DNA of 64,000 bases from a virus. Below the pieces are notes generated by a model. That model made no database searches. It was given only the letters and a program-made list of their open reading frames with translations, and was not told the DNA's origin. Below, piece after piece: positions 18,118-27,746 of the stretch (positions are counted from its first letter, which is position 1; each line of letters begins with the position of its first letter). The DNA is taken from positions 1-64,000 of the IMG/VR virus record IMGVR_UViG_3300037628_000362; one strand, 5' to 3'. The translations under genes were made by a program, and so were the position numbers.

Positions 18118-18124
18118 TGGAAAA

Positions 18125-18139
18125 GTGACACGTTGTCAC
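18125..18139. promoter_or_regulatory. Palindromic operator-like site 2
   Basis: GTGACACGTTGTCAC, perfect palindrome with the centre in the opposite orientation to site 1. It lies 17 bases upstream of the ATG at 18157, overlapping where a ribosome-binding leader begins. Confidence 0.75.
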
Positions 18140-18156
18140 ATTTGAAGGTGAAACTC

Positions 18157-18483
18157 ATGCCATATCCAGTAAAAGACATCGAGCACGGCACTTACGAGTG
18201 GCTGGTACGCGAAATTGCGGGCTATTTATGGGGAAAGTACGACGAAGCCACGCTGGATCACGAGAAGCGCGGAAAGGTTCACTCGATCATCACCAGCGGG
18301 TATCAGCAGTTCCAGAGCCCCCCGCCAATGCCATCCGAGAACGAGCACAAGCCTGCGTCGCCTCCACACCAATGGACTTTCATGCAGCCGCTCGCTGAAA
18401 TCGCGCTGGTTCAGGACCAAAAGGAGTACGATCTGCCTGATAATTTCTCGGGTGTAGTCGGTGAATTCACGGTGAGACCATGA
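18157..18483 (+). CDS. Tail tube adaptor copy 2, N-terminal half
   Basis: 108 residues from the ATG at 18157 after AAGGTGA; a TTG within the palindrome is rejected. It matches the first half of copy 1: YEWLVREIAGYLWGK, WTFMQPLAEIALVQ, YDLPDNFSGVVGEF, then a stop just where copy 1 continues into its second half. The following ORF starts by ATGA overlap and supplies the missing second half, so this is a split gene: either true fission with translational coupling, a -1 frameshift, or a sequence error. Confidence 0.65.
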   Translation: MPYPVKDIEHGTYEWLVREIAGYLWGKYDEATLDHEKRGKVHSIITSGYQQFQSPPPMPSENEHKPASPPHQWTFMQPLAEIALVQDQKEYDLPDNFSGVVGEFTVRP

Positions 18484-19766
18484 TGGTAAACACATTCTCA
18501 ACAACCTACGCCTCCGCGGCAATCGTGCCCTCCCCAGGGACCGTGACGGATAAGCATGGCGGCCCGAGTGCCATTGCCATCGTCGATGAGCGGGAGATAC
18601 GTCAACTATCCGCGAACAAGCCCCAGACCGGAACACCGCGGTACTGTGCCCTTCGACCGCTCTTTAGTGATGGCGCGGGCCCACAGAAGTGGGTGGTCGT
18701 ATTCTACCCGACACCTAATAAGGACATGGCCGTCGAGTTCCGATACGGAGTTACTCCGCAGCCGCTGTCTGCGGATAATCCGTACCCGATTGGCGGCCGA
18801 CAGCACGCCGAGACTCTCTTACAGTCGTGCCTAGCAGTCGCCGAACTACGTGAACAAAAGGAGGCCGGAGCCCAGTCGGCCCGGTTCATGGCAAGCCTGG
18901 CTTCCTCGATCAAGCTCGACTTGGCTACAGCGGCCCCGACCGCCCCCGGGACATGGCCGTTCGAGGATATGCCGGACAGTCTGACAGTCACCAGGGCGTA
19001 CCTGAAGCGCCGTGCTGGGCTCCATATGGGCATCGGGGCGAATCAGGGCACCTGGAACCACCACCAGGCCCAGCAGGTCGAACTGGCTGTCCAGACCGGC
19101 TTGCGTCGTTTTTATACGCCTATTCCATTGCCGGGCGAAAAATCCGCATGGGAGTGGTCATTCTTGTTTCCTGAGGGTAATCTAACGACCGTGACGGCCA
19201 AGGGCGATTACGATCTCCCGGAAGACTTCGCCATGATAGACGGACCAATGACGTATGAGCCCGAATCAAACGTCCTGTACCCAGAGGTCATTCATGTCGG
19301 AGAACACCAATTGCGGTATCGCCGACAGCGTACCCAGGTGAGTAATCGGTCGGAATTGTTCGCGATACGGGTGAAAAACCCTGATGCCGGTACTGGCACC
19401 CGGTATGAGCTGCTTCTCTGGCCGACGCCTGACCAGGAGTACAATATAAAATATCGTTACAAGATTAACCCTGGTTCGCTGTCTGATGATACAGCGCAGC
19501 CGCTCGGCGGGCAACCCCATATGGAATGTGTCATCGCCTCGGTCCTTGCCGCCACAGATGAGATACTAGAGCGCAAGAGCCAATGGGACGCGCGGTATTT
19601 GCAGTCACTGGCCGCGTCCGTAAGCCACGACAGGAGAGTTAATGCTGCTGGAAGTTACGGCAGGAACGTAGACCGGTCCGACAGGCCATTGCAATTTAGT
19701 ATGCCCGATTGGCATGAATGGGACGACAATTTGACCCCGATTAACGGCGTCAGCGGTTACGCCTAG
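18480..19766 (+). CDS. Tail tube adaptor: second half of copy 2 plus copy 3
   Basis: 428 residues, ATGA-coupled to the previous ORF. Residues about 30-160 carry the second half of the adaptor domain (IAIVDEREIRQLSANK, KWVVVFYPTPNKDMAVEFRY, NPYPIGGRQHAETLLQSCLA). Residues about 165-400 are a complete further copy: LRRFYTPIPLPGEKSAWEWSF, YDLPEDFAMIDGPMTYEP, YELLLWPTPDQEYNIKYRY, LGGQPHMECVIASVLAATDE. The last 30 residues are unique. A complete adaptor ring would need one domain per subunit, so the fusion may place three domain types in the neck. Confidence 0.65.
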   Translation: MMVNTFSTTYASAAIVPSPGTVTDKHGGPSAIAIVDEREIRQLSANKPQTGTPRYCALRPLFSDGAGPQKWVVVFYPTPNKDMAVEFRYGVTPQPLSADNPYPIGGRQHAETLLQSCLAVAELREQKEAGAQSARFMASLASSIKLDLATAAPTAPGTWPFEDMPDSLTVTRAYLKRRAGLHMGIGANQGTWNHHQAQQVELAVQTGLRRFYTPIPLPGEKSAWEWSFLFPEGNLTTVTAKGDYDLPEDFAMIDGPMTYEPESNVLYPEVIHVGEHQLRYRRQRTQVSNRSELFAIRVKNPDAGTGTRYELLLWPTPDQEYNIKYRYKINPGSLSDDTAQPLGGQPHMECVIASVLAATDEILERKSQWDARYLQSLAASVSHDRRVNAAGSYGRNVDRSDRPLQFSMPDWHEWDDNLTPINGVSGYA

Positions 19767-19824
19767 TCGCTTGCAACTCCTGGCGATCCCGTTTAGAATA
19801 ACAGAATACCGAAAGGAAGAAAAC

Positions 19825-20193
19825 ATGGCCAATGAAATCACCGTCAGCGTGTCGCTCAATGGCGAGAAAGGCACGAAAAAGGACCGCCGCGCCTTTGGGG
19901 GTTTGCAGTTCGATATGGCTGGAAATAATTTCATCCATCACACACAGTCAATCGGCACATCCGAAGAGGCACTCGTTATGAGCGGAGATGTTACCGTTCC
20001 TGGGTGGGCCGTTTTCTTCAACCACGATGACACGAATTTCGTGGAGATCCGGCCAGCCACTGGGGTTGCCGACCTCGTTACCGTTCCGCCACAAGGCCCG
20101 GCGTTATTTAAGTTTGCATCGGACGCGACTGCGCCTTTCGCAATCGCTGACACTGCGACTTGTGACCTCGAATATTTGATCTTCGAAGCGTAA
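19825..20193 (+). CDS. Small virion structural protein
   Basis: 122 residues from the ATG at 19825 after AAGGAAG; a longer TTG reading has no support. Strand-rich, reading like a small beta-sandwich (GDVTVPGWAVFFNHDDTNFVEI). No family named. Lies between the adaptor genes and the nozzle gene, so probably virion-associated. Confidence 0.55.
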   Translation: MANEITVSVSLNGEKGTKKDRRAFGGLQFDMAGNNFIHHTQSIGTSEEALVMSGDVTVPGWAVFFNHDDTNFVEIRPATGVADLVTVPPQGPALFKFASDATAPFAIADTATCDLEYLIFEA

Positions 20194-20240
20194 CCACTAC
20201 CTGCGCCACACCTGAGCGCATTACCAAAAAGGAAAACCCT

Positions 20241-20939
20241 ATGTCCTCACCACATGGAATTCTGAAACGACTGCACACCGAGAAAGTCGGCTACAAGCAA
20301 CTCGACCCTGGCGACGCTGGAACTATTCAGCCCGATCGCCAGTTCTCATACTTTCCCGTCGTAAGCGGGGCGTCGGGCCAGACCCTCACGCTGGCGGATC
20401 CGGACTTTGCTGGCCAGGTCACAACTGTCGCCATGAAGACCGATGGCGGCGGTGACATTACAATCACAGCCGACTCGGCCTTCGATCAGGTCGGCAATAC
20501 CTCGATTGTGCTAGGTGACGTAGGGGACTCGATTACCCTTGTCGGCATCGAGGACGGCTCAGACCTGGAATGGCGGACTCTGGCACAGCACGGCATCGCT
20601 ATTTCCGTACTGGGATTCACTCTCGACGATGGTGAGAATATCGCCGTTGGCACGTCTACTGGCACTGAGATTGGCACTGCGGCTGCACAGAAGATCGGCT
20701 TCCATGGGGCGACGCCGGTGATCCAAGCTTCAGCAATGACGGCCGGACATGCGACGGTCACTCAAGCCGGGACTGATAGCGGCGACGTGGCGATCCAGGC
20801 CGCGGTGCAGAATACGGGATACGGGTTTGTTGATGCGGCCGAATTCGAGGCGATTGTTGCGATGGTAAGAAATAATAACGTACGGATGCTAGAGGTAGAG
20901 AATATCCTGGAAGGTAAAGGATTCGTCGCGGCAAACTAA
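20241..20939 (+). CDS. Structural protein with GTxxGTxIGTA-QKIGFHG motif
   Basis: 232 residues. The segment GTSTGTEIGTAAAQKIGFHG near residues 140-160 is a motif I recognise from many phage head-fibre, decoration and tail proteins, usually a strand-turn that precedes a trimeric or fibre part. The N-terminal half is a strand-rich domain (TVAMKTDGGGDITITAD); the last 35 residues are helical. AT-rich leader with AAAGGAAAA. Virion role inferred from the motif and place. Confidence 0.65.
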   Translation: MSSPHGILKRLHTEKVGYKQLDPGDAGTIQPDRQFSYFPVVSGASGQTLTLADPDFAGQVTTVAMKTDGGGDITITADSAFDQVGNTSIVLGDVGDSITLVGIEDGSDLEWRTLAQHGIAISVLGFTLDDGENIAVGTSTGTEIGTAAAQKIGFHGATPVIQASAMTAGHATVTQAGTDSGDVAIQAAVQNTGYGFVDAAEFEAIVAMVRNNNVRMLEVENILEGKGFVAAN

Positions 20940-21022
20940 TAACGTCAATTAGCCTGAGCGCTGAACCGGGGCCTTGCGGCGAGTGCGCAACTGCCCGGCA
21001 ATCAGAACAGGCGGCAGAGGAT

Positions 21023-21052
21023 AATGGATCCGGGCACTCGCCGGGTCCATTC
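21023..21052 (+). terminator. Hairpin before the nozzle gene
   Basis: ATGGATCCGG (21024-21033) pairs with CCGGGTCCAT (21041-21050) with one G-T wobble and a seven-base loop, followed by a short T-rich stretch. It lies between the structural genes and the ribosome binding site at 21060, so it may terminate weakly or protect the 5' end of the nozzle mRNA. Confidence 0.45.
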
Positions 21053-21071
21053 CTTTGTTCAGGAGGCCCGT

Positions 21072-24000
21072 ATGGCCGAAGAAGGCATCAGGATCCCGTT
21101 CCCGGTCAAGGGCCTGGTCGAGAACTACGCTTTTGAGGAGCAGCCCTCGGGAACCACCGTGGACTGCGAGAACGTCCGCGCCTACGATCCAACGACAGGC
21201 CGCAGCAGGGGCGGACAGCGTGCCGGAACTAAGAACGTTCTCTCTTCAGCGATCGCCGCCGGTGACATTCAGGCGATTTCCAGCGTCACCTATAATCCGG
21301 CTCAGTCGAACACCCCAGGCACGACGCTGGAGACCCCAGGCAACCTCGTATTCGAGGACATTGCGTTCAAGACCGATGGAACCAAGCTTTATATCCTCGG
21401 AAGTGACGCCACCCTCGTCGAGCAATACACGATCACCGCCTGGGATGTTTCCACTGGATCGGCTGACAGTAAGACGTTCGATGTGTCCAGCGAAGAAGGC
21501 ACGCCAACCGGCCTGTTCTTCCGAGATAACGGCTCGAAGATGTTCATCGTCGGTCGGGCGCAGAGTAAGGTGTTTCAATACACCCTGGATACCGCCTGGG
21601 ATGTAAGTACGGCTGTTTACGACTCCGTGAGCCTGGATGTATCTGGCCAAGTCAGTACCATTGATGGAATTTTCATCGGATCTTCCGGATTAAGGATGTA
21701 TCTCGTCTCCGGAAGCACAGTTTATCAGTACAGTATGATTACGCCGTGGGATCTAAATACGGCCGACTACGATAATGTGAGCCTCTCTGTCGGGTCAACC
21801 TCGTACGGGCTGTACTTCGAGGATGACGGCACGACGATGTTCGTGGCTCGTTCCACCAGTGTCGCACAATACGCCCTCTCTACGGGCTGGGCCCTGAGCA
21901 CGGCCACCGCACTCGGGTCCATTAACGTCAACGAGGACGACTCGATTCGCGGCATAGCGTTCCAGAGCGACGGCACCACCTTTTACTTGGTTGGCAGCGA
22001 GAATGCCAGGATTTACGAGTACGAGTCCAACGCTGCCTGGAACCTTACTGGTTTCTCGACCTCCGGCACGACGGCCGTGTCAACGTTCGCGTTTGGTGTC
22101 GACGACGTGTTTTTTGACGCCAGCGGGTTACGTATGTACGTGGTGTCGTCAGGGGATGCGGCGGTCTACCAGTACGACCTGACCTTAGCATGGGACGTGA
22201 GTACGGCCAGCTACACTGAGTTGTCGAAGTCTGTGAGTGCCGAGGACACCGCGCCTACCGGGGTATACTTCAAGAGCGATGGCCTGGTAATGTGGATCGT
22301 CGGCGACACTAATAATACGGTGTACCAGTACACACTCAGTACCGCGTGGGATGTTTCCTCGGCCAGCTATGCTTCCCTGAGCTTCTCTGTGGCGACTCAG
22401 ACGACATCACCGTCCGGGATCTGGATTCAGTCTGACGGTTCGAAGATGTTTGTATCCGGAACGGCTGGTGGACTCGGTGCCGGCATTTACCGTTATAGTC
22501 TCTCGCCGGTATGGACTTTCAGTACGCCACCGTCGTATGACACTAATACGCTTGCCGTGGCGGGCGCCCACGACATATACATAAAGGGCAATAATGGCCG
22601 CCAAATATATGTCCTAAAAGACGACGGTCTGACGTACTACAATATGTCAACGGGCTTCGATTTGTCCACCGCAACCGAGTTCACTGACATTAAGATAGGG
22701 AACGCACAAACATATCGCGGACTCTCTTTTAAGGATGACGGGGGTGCCTTCTTTATCGCCGGTGGAACCACCGAATCTATTTACGGCTATACGCTTGAGA
22801 ACAATTGGGACATAAGCCTATACGAGAGCAAGTCGCTTGATGTATCGCCTGACGACACCGACCCAGAGGGACTGACATGGGGCGATAGCGGTAATTCGTT
22901 ATACGTCATTGGTAATCAAAACAACCGTGTGTATCGATACACTTGCAGTACGGCATATAGCGTAAATACAGCCTCTCTTGACAGTAACGCCAATACGACG
23001 GCGAGTGGCCATGGCGGAATAGCCTGGAGTGATGACGGGCTTCAAATGTTCTTCACCGAGACAGGGGGCACTACTGTTCAGCAATGGACGAGCACGCTAC
23101 CATGGGTATTTGGATTACCAAATAAAAGCAAAGACATCTCTGGTCAGACTAGTACCGCAGCAGACCTGGCATTCGGTGATAGCGGGAAGAAGCTGTATAT
23201 CATTGATGCGACTAAGGTTTACCAATACAACCTCTCTAGTGCGTTTAATATTGACACGGCCACCTACGTCTCAGGCAATGACCTCTCTATCGCCGCCGCC
23301 CAGGACACCGCTGCCACTGGAGTCGCCATAAGCTCCGACGGATTAAAGCTGTTCGTAGTTGGAACGTCTAATGATAAGGTCCACGAGTATACCCTAACCA
23401 CCGCATGGGACTTATCTACCGCCATCTATTCCAACTACTCGTACGATGTGAGTGAGGAGGACGGGACGCCAACTGGCATTACTTTCAAGTCGGACGGGTC
23501 GAAGTTTTACATTTCTGGGACAGGAAATGACGGGGTATTTCAGTACGATACCCGCAATAACTGGAGCACAGCCGTCCATACCGTACTGACTACATTACCA
23601 CTGGATCTCTCGACGCCACTCCGTAGCGACATTACGTTCAAGACTGACGGAGCAAAGGTTTATGTCGTTAGCGCTGGGAGCGGGATTATCGACGAGTATA
23701 ACCTTACTACGCCGTGGCTCGCTAGCACTATATCCGCCTCTATAAATAGTCTGAATGTACGATCGGAGGATATTAACCCGTCCGGCGCATTCCTGAAGGC
23801 AACCGACGGTACGGAAATCTACGTGCTCGGAAAAACGAATGCTTCCGTTTACCAGTATCACCTGTCCTCTGGCTGGGATCTGTCATCGGCAGGAGCCGTT
23901 ACGGATACCTTTAGTGTAGCGGCCCAGGATGGTTCTCCGGAAGGAATTTTCATCGGAGACTCTGGTACGAAGATGTATATTCTGGGTGGCTCCGGAAACC

Positions 24001-26417
24001 GAGTATATCAATACACCCTCTCGGTGGCCTGGGAATTAAGCACAGCACCGACGTACGCCAATAAAGCGATCTCACTCGCGGCCGTTGAGACATCTGCGAC
24101 GGGCATCTACTTCGAGGACGATGGCACGACAATGTTCATCATCGGGCAGGCGACGGGTGCGGTTCATAGATACACCTTGTCTGTTGGCTGGGATGTGAGT
24201 ACGGCAACCTACGATGGTCAGGCGATAGATGTCTCTGCCGAGGAAACAGCACCCACTGGTGTAGGTTTCCATTCAGACGGAAGTAAAATGTTCACCATCG
24301 GGACGGTCGGCACGAAGCTGTATGAGTACGGTCTGTCATCTGTCTGGGACCTTATTGACTTCACAGACGAGTTTACTGACATCGTTGAAACAGTCCCAAC
24401 TGGCATTGCCTTCAGTGCGGACGGCCTAGTGCTGTACGTTGTTGGTAGCGACACAGCAAAGGTGCGCCAGTACGACCTCACGACTGCCTTTGATACGCAG
24501 ACTGCCACCTACGACGATCTGTTTGATCTATCCACTGAGGGCACGAACCCTCAAGCCGTCTCTGTCAATGCGGCTGGTACTAGGCTGTTTATCCTGGATG
24601 GCACGAATGCCAGTATTCAGCAATACACGATATCAAGCGGCGATGTCGCTACGGCCAGCGTTGATGCCGCTGACGTTCTGGACGTGTCTGGTGATGACAT
24701 TGCACCAACTGGCATGGTGTTCGGATCGTCCGGCACGAAAATCTATGTCACGGGCCCCACGACTACTGCCACGGTTTACGAGTATACGACAACCGCCGAC
24801 GATCTGAGTACCGCTACGGCAACCGGCGAATCAAAGGTTGTCTCAGCCGAAGACACTTCGCCACAGGCTATAGCCCTGAACACCGACGGGACGAAGATGT
24901 TTGTCCTAGGAAGCCAAAACAATCGCGCCTACGAATACGCACTCGGAACGGCCTATGATCTGAGCGGAACGGTAACGTACAGCAATGCCAATCATTTCGT
25001 CGGAGGTCAGGATACGTCACCCACCGGACTGGCCTTTAATGCCGTCGGGGATCGGATGTTCATGATCGGCACAGTCACCGCTCAAGTCTGGCAGTATTCT
25101 GTCATAGCCTTCGATTTTACCGCCTTCCGGCTCCGGAGTATCCTGGCGGTTCACGAGGGAGACATCTACCGGGTCGAGTCAGGAACGGCCCTTCTTGCCG
25201 GTGGCGGGAGCGACGCACTAGACGATACGCTCAACGTGTACGTCTATGGCCAGGAGTTCTTTGGTTCGGTCTACTTCGTTGACGGCACAAACTACGTCGT
25301 GCATAACGCGGCCGGGGACACTACATTGACCTGGACTGCAACCGCCGGAACGCTGCCGGTCAATAGCACTGCGACTGCCCGCCTAATCGCCCTATACCGT
25401 GGCCGACTTGTTCTGTCCGGCGTAGTAGGAGACGATCACAACTGGTTTATGAGCGCCGCGGGAAATGCACTGGACTTCGACTACAGCCCGTCGACCGTAA
25501 CACAGACCCAAGCGACATCCGGAAATAACTCTCCGGCGGGCCTCGTCGGGGACGTTATCACTGCCCTAATCCCGGTGACCGACGATCTGCTGCTGTTCGG
25601 ATGCGATCACTCGATTTGGAGAATGACTGGCGACCCTATGGCTGGTGGCCAGATCGATCTAGTGAGTGACATAACTGGCATGAGCTTCGGGCGGGCTTGG
25701 TGCAAAGACCCCAGCGGGAGAGTGTACTTCTTTGGCAGGCGGGGCGGCGTCTTCTACACTAACGGGAGTGAGGTAAAGCGGATCAGCTCCCAGGCAATTG
25801 AGGAGCGGCTCGCGGTTATCGATCTCTCGGATCACCGAGTCGTCATGGTGTGGAACGACAGGTTCATCGGTCTGGACGTGTTCATAAGCCCGAACGTCGC
25901 TGCAAGCTCCACCACCCACTATTTCTACGATGTTCGGAACGAGTCATGGTGGCCGGTGGCGTTCACTGACACGGACCACAATCCCCTTGTGGCGGTACTG
26001 ATGGACGGGGACGACATTGACGATCGTGCCGTCTGGATGGGTGGTAGAGATGGCCAGATCCGCAGTTGGGACGCGACGGCCGACGACGACAACGGCACTG
26101 CGATCAGCAGTTACGTGGTTTTGGGCCCCATTGGAGCTACTGACAGAGAGTCTATTATCACAGAACTTTCCTGTGTCCTTTCACAAAACAGTGACACTGT
26201 GCTATACTCGGTTTTAGAGGGGAACTATGCTGAAGTGGCCTCGGCGGCCTCGGCGTCGTTCTCAGGGTCGTTTACGGCCGGCAGAAGCACATTCCATTAC
26301 CCCCGCACGAAGGGGTATTCACAATACGTTAAACTGGAAAACTCGACCCTCAACACCGCATGGGCGATTGAGGAGATTCGGGCAAGGCTGGCTCCGGCCG
26401 GCAGAAGGACATTCTGA
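21072..26417 (+). CDS. Giant tail nozzle protein with propeller-type repeats
   Basis: 1,781 residues from the ATG at 21072 after AGGAGG; an upstream ATG at 21024 lies inside a hairpin. The first 80 residues (IPFPVKGLVENYAFEEQ, TTVDCENVRAYDP) and the last 430 residues (from FRLRSILAVHEGDIYRV to RARLAPAGRR) read like tail tubular protein B, the T7 gp12-type nozzle. Between them, about residues 88-1345, lie some 25 repeats of about 50 residues built on AWDVSTA, PTGVYFKSDGxxM and VYQYTLST. The repeats resemble beta-propeller blades of environmental phage and bacterial surface proteins. Normal nozzle proteins are about 800 residues, so the propellers are an insertion, probably displayed at the tail tip. 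Confidence 0.8.
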   Translation: MAEEGIRIPFPVKGLVENYAFEEQPSGTTVDCENVRAYDPTTGRSRGGQRAGTKNVLSSAIAAGDIQAISSVTYNPAQSNTPGTTLETPGNLVFEDIAFKTDGTKLYILGSDATLVEQYTITAWDVSTGSADSKTFDVSSEEGTPTGLFFRDNGSKMFIVGRAQSKVFQYTLDTAWDVSTAVYDSVSLDVSGQVSTIDGIFIGSSGLRMYLVSGSTVYQYSMITPWDLNTADYDNVSLSVGSTSYGLYFEDDGTTMFVARSTSVAQYALSTGWALSTATALGSINVNEDDSIRGIAFQSDGTTFYLVGSENARIYEYESNAAWNLTGFSTSGTTAVSTFAFGVDDVFFDASGLRMYVVSSGDAAVYQYDLTLAWDVSTASYTELSKSVSAEDTAPTGVYFKSDGLVMWIVGDTNNTVYQYTLSTAWDVSSASYASLSFSVATQTTSPSGIWIQSDGSKMFVSGTAGGLGAGIYRYSLSPVWTFSTPPSYDTNTLAVAGAHDIYIKGNNGRQIYVLKDDGLTYYNMSTGFDLSTATEFTDIKIGNAQTYRGLSFKDDGGAFFIAGGTTESIYGYTLENNWDISLYESKSLDVSPDDTDPEGLTWGDSGNSLYVIGNQNNRVYRYTCSTAYSVNTASLDSNANTTASGHGGIAWSDDGLQMFFTETGGTTVQQWTSTLPWVFGLPNKSKDISGQTSTAADLAFGDSGKKLYIIDATKVYQYNLSSAFNIDTATYVSGNDLSIAAAQDTAATGVAISSDGLKLFVVGTSNDKVHEYTLTTAWDLSTAIYSNYSYDVSEEDGTPTGITFKSDGSKFYISGTGNDGVFQYDTRNNWSTAVHTVLTTLPLDLSTPLRSDITFKTDGAKVYVVSAGSGIIDEYNLTTPWLASTISASINSLNVRSEDINPSGAFLKATDGTEIYVLGKTNASVYQYHLSSGWDLSSAGAVTDTFSVAAQDGSPEGIFIGDSGTKMYILGGSGNRVYQYTLSVAWELSTAPTYANKAISLAAVETSATGIYFEDDGTTMFIIGQATGAVHRYTLSVGWDVSTATYDGQAIDVSAEETAPTGVGFHSDGSKMFTIGTVGTKLYEYGLSSVWDLIDFTDEFTDIVETVPTGIAFSADGLVLYVVGSDTAKVRQYDLTTAFDTQTATYDDLFDLSTEGTNPQAVSVNAAGTRLFILDGTNASIQQYTISSGDVATASVDAADVLDVSGDDIAPTGMVFGSSGTKIYVTGPTTTATVYEYTTTADDLSTATATGESKVVSAEDTSPQAIALNTDGTKMFVLGSQNNRAYEYALGTAYDLSGTVTYSNANHFVGGQDTSPTGLAFNAVGDRMFMIGTVTAQVWQYSVIAFDFTAFRLRSILAVHEGDIYRVESGTALLAGGGSDALDDTLNVYVYGQEFFGSVYFVDGTNYVVHNAAGDTTLTWTATAGTLPVNSTATARLIALYRGRLVLSGVVGDDHNWFMSAAGNALDFDYSPSTVTQTQATSGNNSPAGLVGDVITALIPVTDDLLLFGCDHSIWRMTGDPMAGGQIDLVSDITGMSFGRAWCKDPSGRVYFFGRRGGVFYTNGSEVKRISSQAIEERLAVIDLSDHRVVMVWNDRFIGLDVFISPNVAASSTTHYFYDVRNESWWPVAFTDTDHNPLVAVLMDGDDIDDRAVWMGGRDGQIRSWDATADDDNGTAISSYVVLGPIGATDRESIITELSCVLSQNSDTVLYSVLEGNYAEVASAASASFSGSFTAGRSTFHYPRTKGYSQYVKLENSTLNTAWAIEEIRARLAPAGRRTF
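21336..25110 (+). repeat. About 25 in-frame propeller repeats (about 150 bp each)
   Basis: In-frame protein repeats of about 50 residues inside the nozzle gene. Landmarks per unit: an AWD(V/L)ST start, an acidic turn, PTG, a DG-x-K-M strand and a closing (V/I)YQY(T/S)LS strand. Units near 22,190-22,400, 23,400-23,530 and 24,180-24,330 are closest to consensus; several in the middle have lost the AWD start. They diverge enough at DNA level that this is old duplication, not recent expansion. Confidence 0.75.
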
Positions 26418-26641
26418 TGAGAATTCCTGAGGAAAATGAAGACCTTACTGGCAAGGTTTGCGTATGCTCGATCGGGCGTCTAGGGCTGGTAGTTGGCAGG
26501 GAAGATATCGGCTGGGGTTTAACGTACGTTGGTTTGGCCCTGGATACACGAGAGTGCAGAACATGGGCTAGCAGACACCCGGTTGTAATCGCCGATAACC
26601 CCTTCGAGTATTACCGCCGCCTCAAGCCGAAGCAGAAATAG
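26417..26641 (+). CDS. Small SH3-like hypothetical protein
   Basis: 74 residues, overlapping the nozzle stop by one base (TGATGA). Pattern of short strands (GKVCVCSIGRLGLVVGRED, then GLALDT) suggests a small barrel. Similar small proteins occur beside structural genes in phages; function unknown. Confidence 0.5.
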   Translation: MRIPEENEDLTGKVCVCSIGRLGLVVGREDIGWGLTYVGLALDTRECRTWASRHPVVIADNPFEYYRRLKPKQK

Positions 26642-26653
26642 GAGAACATTCTG

Positions 26654-27721
26654 ATGGCAAAATACTTACAACCGAGCGCGGCCCCGCTATTTCAGGGCAC
26701 TGTTGGCGGGGCTGGCCCTACACCGTCTGTCGGGAAGCCGAAGCAATATCAGTACCGTGGCGGAGTCTCGGACCGCGGGACCAACGCGCTGCTTGCACAG
26801 ATGCAACAGGCTTACAATGCCGCCAATACGGCGAACTACGATCGGTACGGGCAGATCCTCGGTGGCTACGACCAGTTAGCCCAGGACACCCAGCAGCTCG
26901 CCGGCACTCAGCGGCAACAGGCTTTACAGCAGCAGGCCGGGGCTGCTCAGAGAACACTGTCTGATTTCGACGTGACCTCGGGGCAGATCGGGCGCGGATA
27001 TCAAGATCGTCTGGGCCGGAACCTCGGGTACGTCGAGGATGTGGGTGCGTACGAGCGGGACCGGATCGCCAGGTCATCCCAACAAGGCCAGGCTCGGGCC
27101 GACCAGAGTGCGATCAACCGAGGGCTGTATAATACGACCGTAACTGGGGCCATGCAGCGTGGAGTCCAGTCTGACGCGGCCCAACAGAACCTTGCACTTT
27201 CCGACCAGTTAGCCAGGATGCGAGCGGATATCGACACTCGACTGTCCGGTGACGCGCTGTCAGCCCAGCAGAGCCAGCAGCAGCAGCGGCTTGGGTACAT
27301 GAGCCAAGCTTCAGGACAGCAGGCCCAGACTCAGCGATTCTACGATGAAATGCTGGGGCGCGTGTCCCAACAGGTCCCGTCCGAACGGCTTCGTTTCATG
27401 GAGGCCAGGACTGACGAGGGGCCCAGCCAGGAATCTATGGCGAATATCATGCTCCAGGCTGGTCAGCAGGAACAGGCCCAAAAGCAGGCTGACCGGGATC
27501 GCTGGCTCGACTGGGCGAAGGTAGGGGTGGCAGGAATTGGCGCTCTCGTACCGGGTGGCGGAGCGATGTCGACGGTGATGCAAGGCATGATGCCGGGGGC
27601 GCAGACGAGGGTCCCGCCGCCATATATGTCGCCGAACGCGATTCCTTCGCCGTCTACTGGCCGTACGCAGCAGTACCGTGGCTACGTTCCTGATTTCTGG
27701 CCCAATACGATGATCGCGTAA
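26654..27721 (+). CDS. Internal virion/pilot-like protein, Gln-rich
   Basis: 355 residues, rich in Gln, Ala and Arg. After a disordered Gly/Pro start, residues about 50-260 are long helix with Gln runs (QQAYNAANTANYDRYGQILG; QQALQQQAGAAQRTL). Residues about 280-315 form a Gly/Ala-rich hydrophobic stretch (AKVGVAGIGALVPGGGAMS) that could insert into a membrane. Composition and place between nozzle and the large internal proteins resemble T7 gp14-type ejection proteins. No sequence match is claimed. Confidence 0.55.
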   Translation: MAKYLQPSAAPLFQGTVGGAGPTPSVGKPKQYQYRGGVSDRGTNALLAQMQQAYNAANTANYDRYGQILGGYDQLAQDTQQLAGTQRQQALQQQAGAAQRTLSDFDVTSGQIGRGYQDRLGRNLGYVEDVGAYERDRIARSSQQGQARADQSAINRGLYNTTVTGAMQRGVQSDAAQQNLALSDQLARMRADIDTRLSGDALSAQQSQQQQRLGYMSQASGQQAQTQRFYDEMLGRVSQQVPSERLRFMEARTDEGPSQESMANIMLQAGQQEQAQKQADRDRWLDWAKVGVAGIGALVPGGGAMSTVMQGMMPGAQTRVPPPYMSPNAIPSPSTGRTQQYRGYVPDFWPNTMIA

Positions 27722-27746
27722 AGTTTTTGATACTTATGGCACTTAT

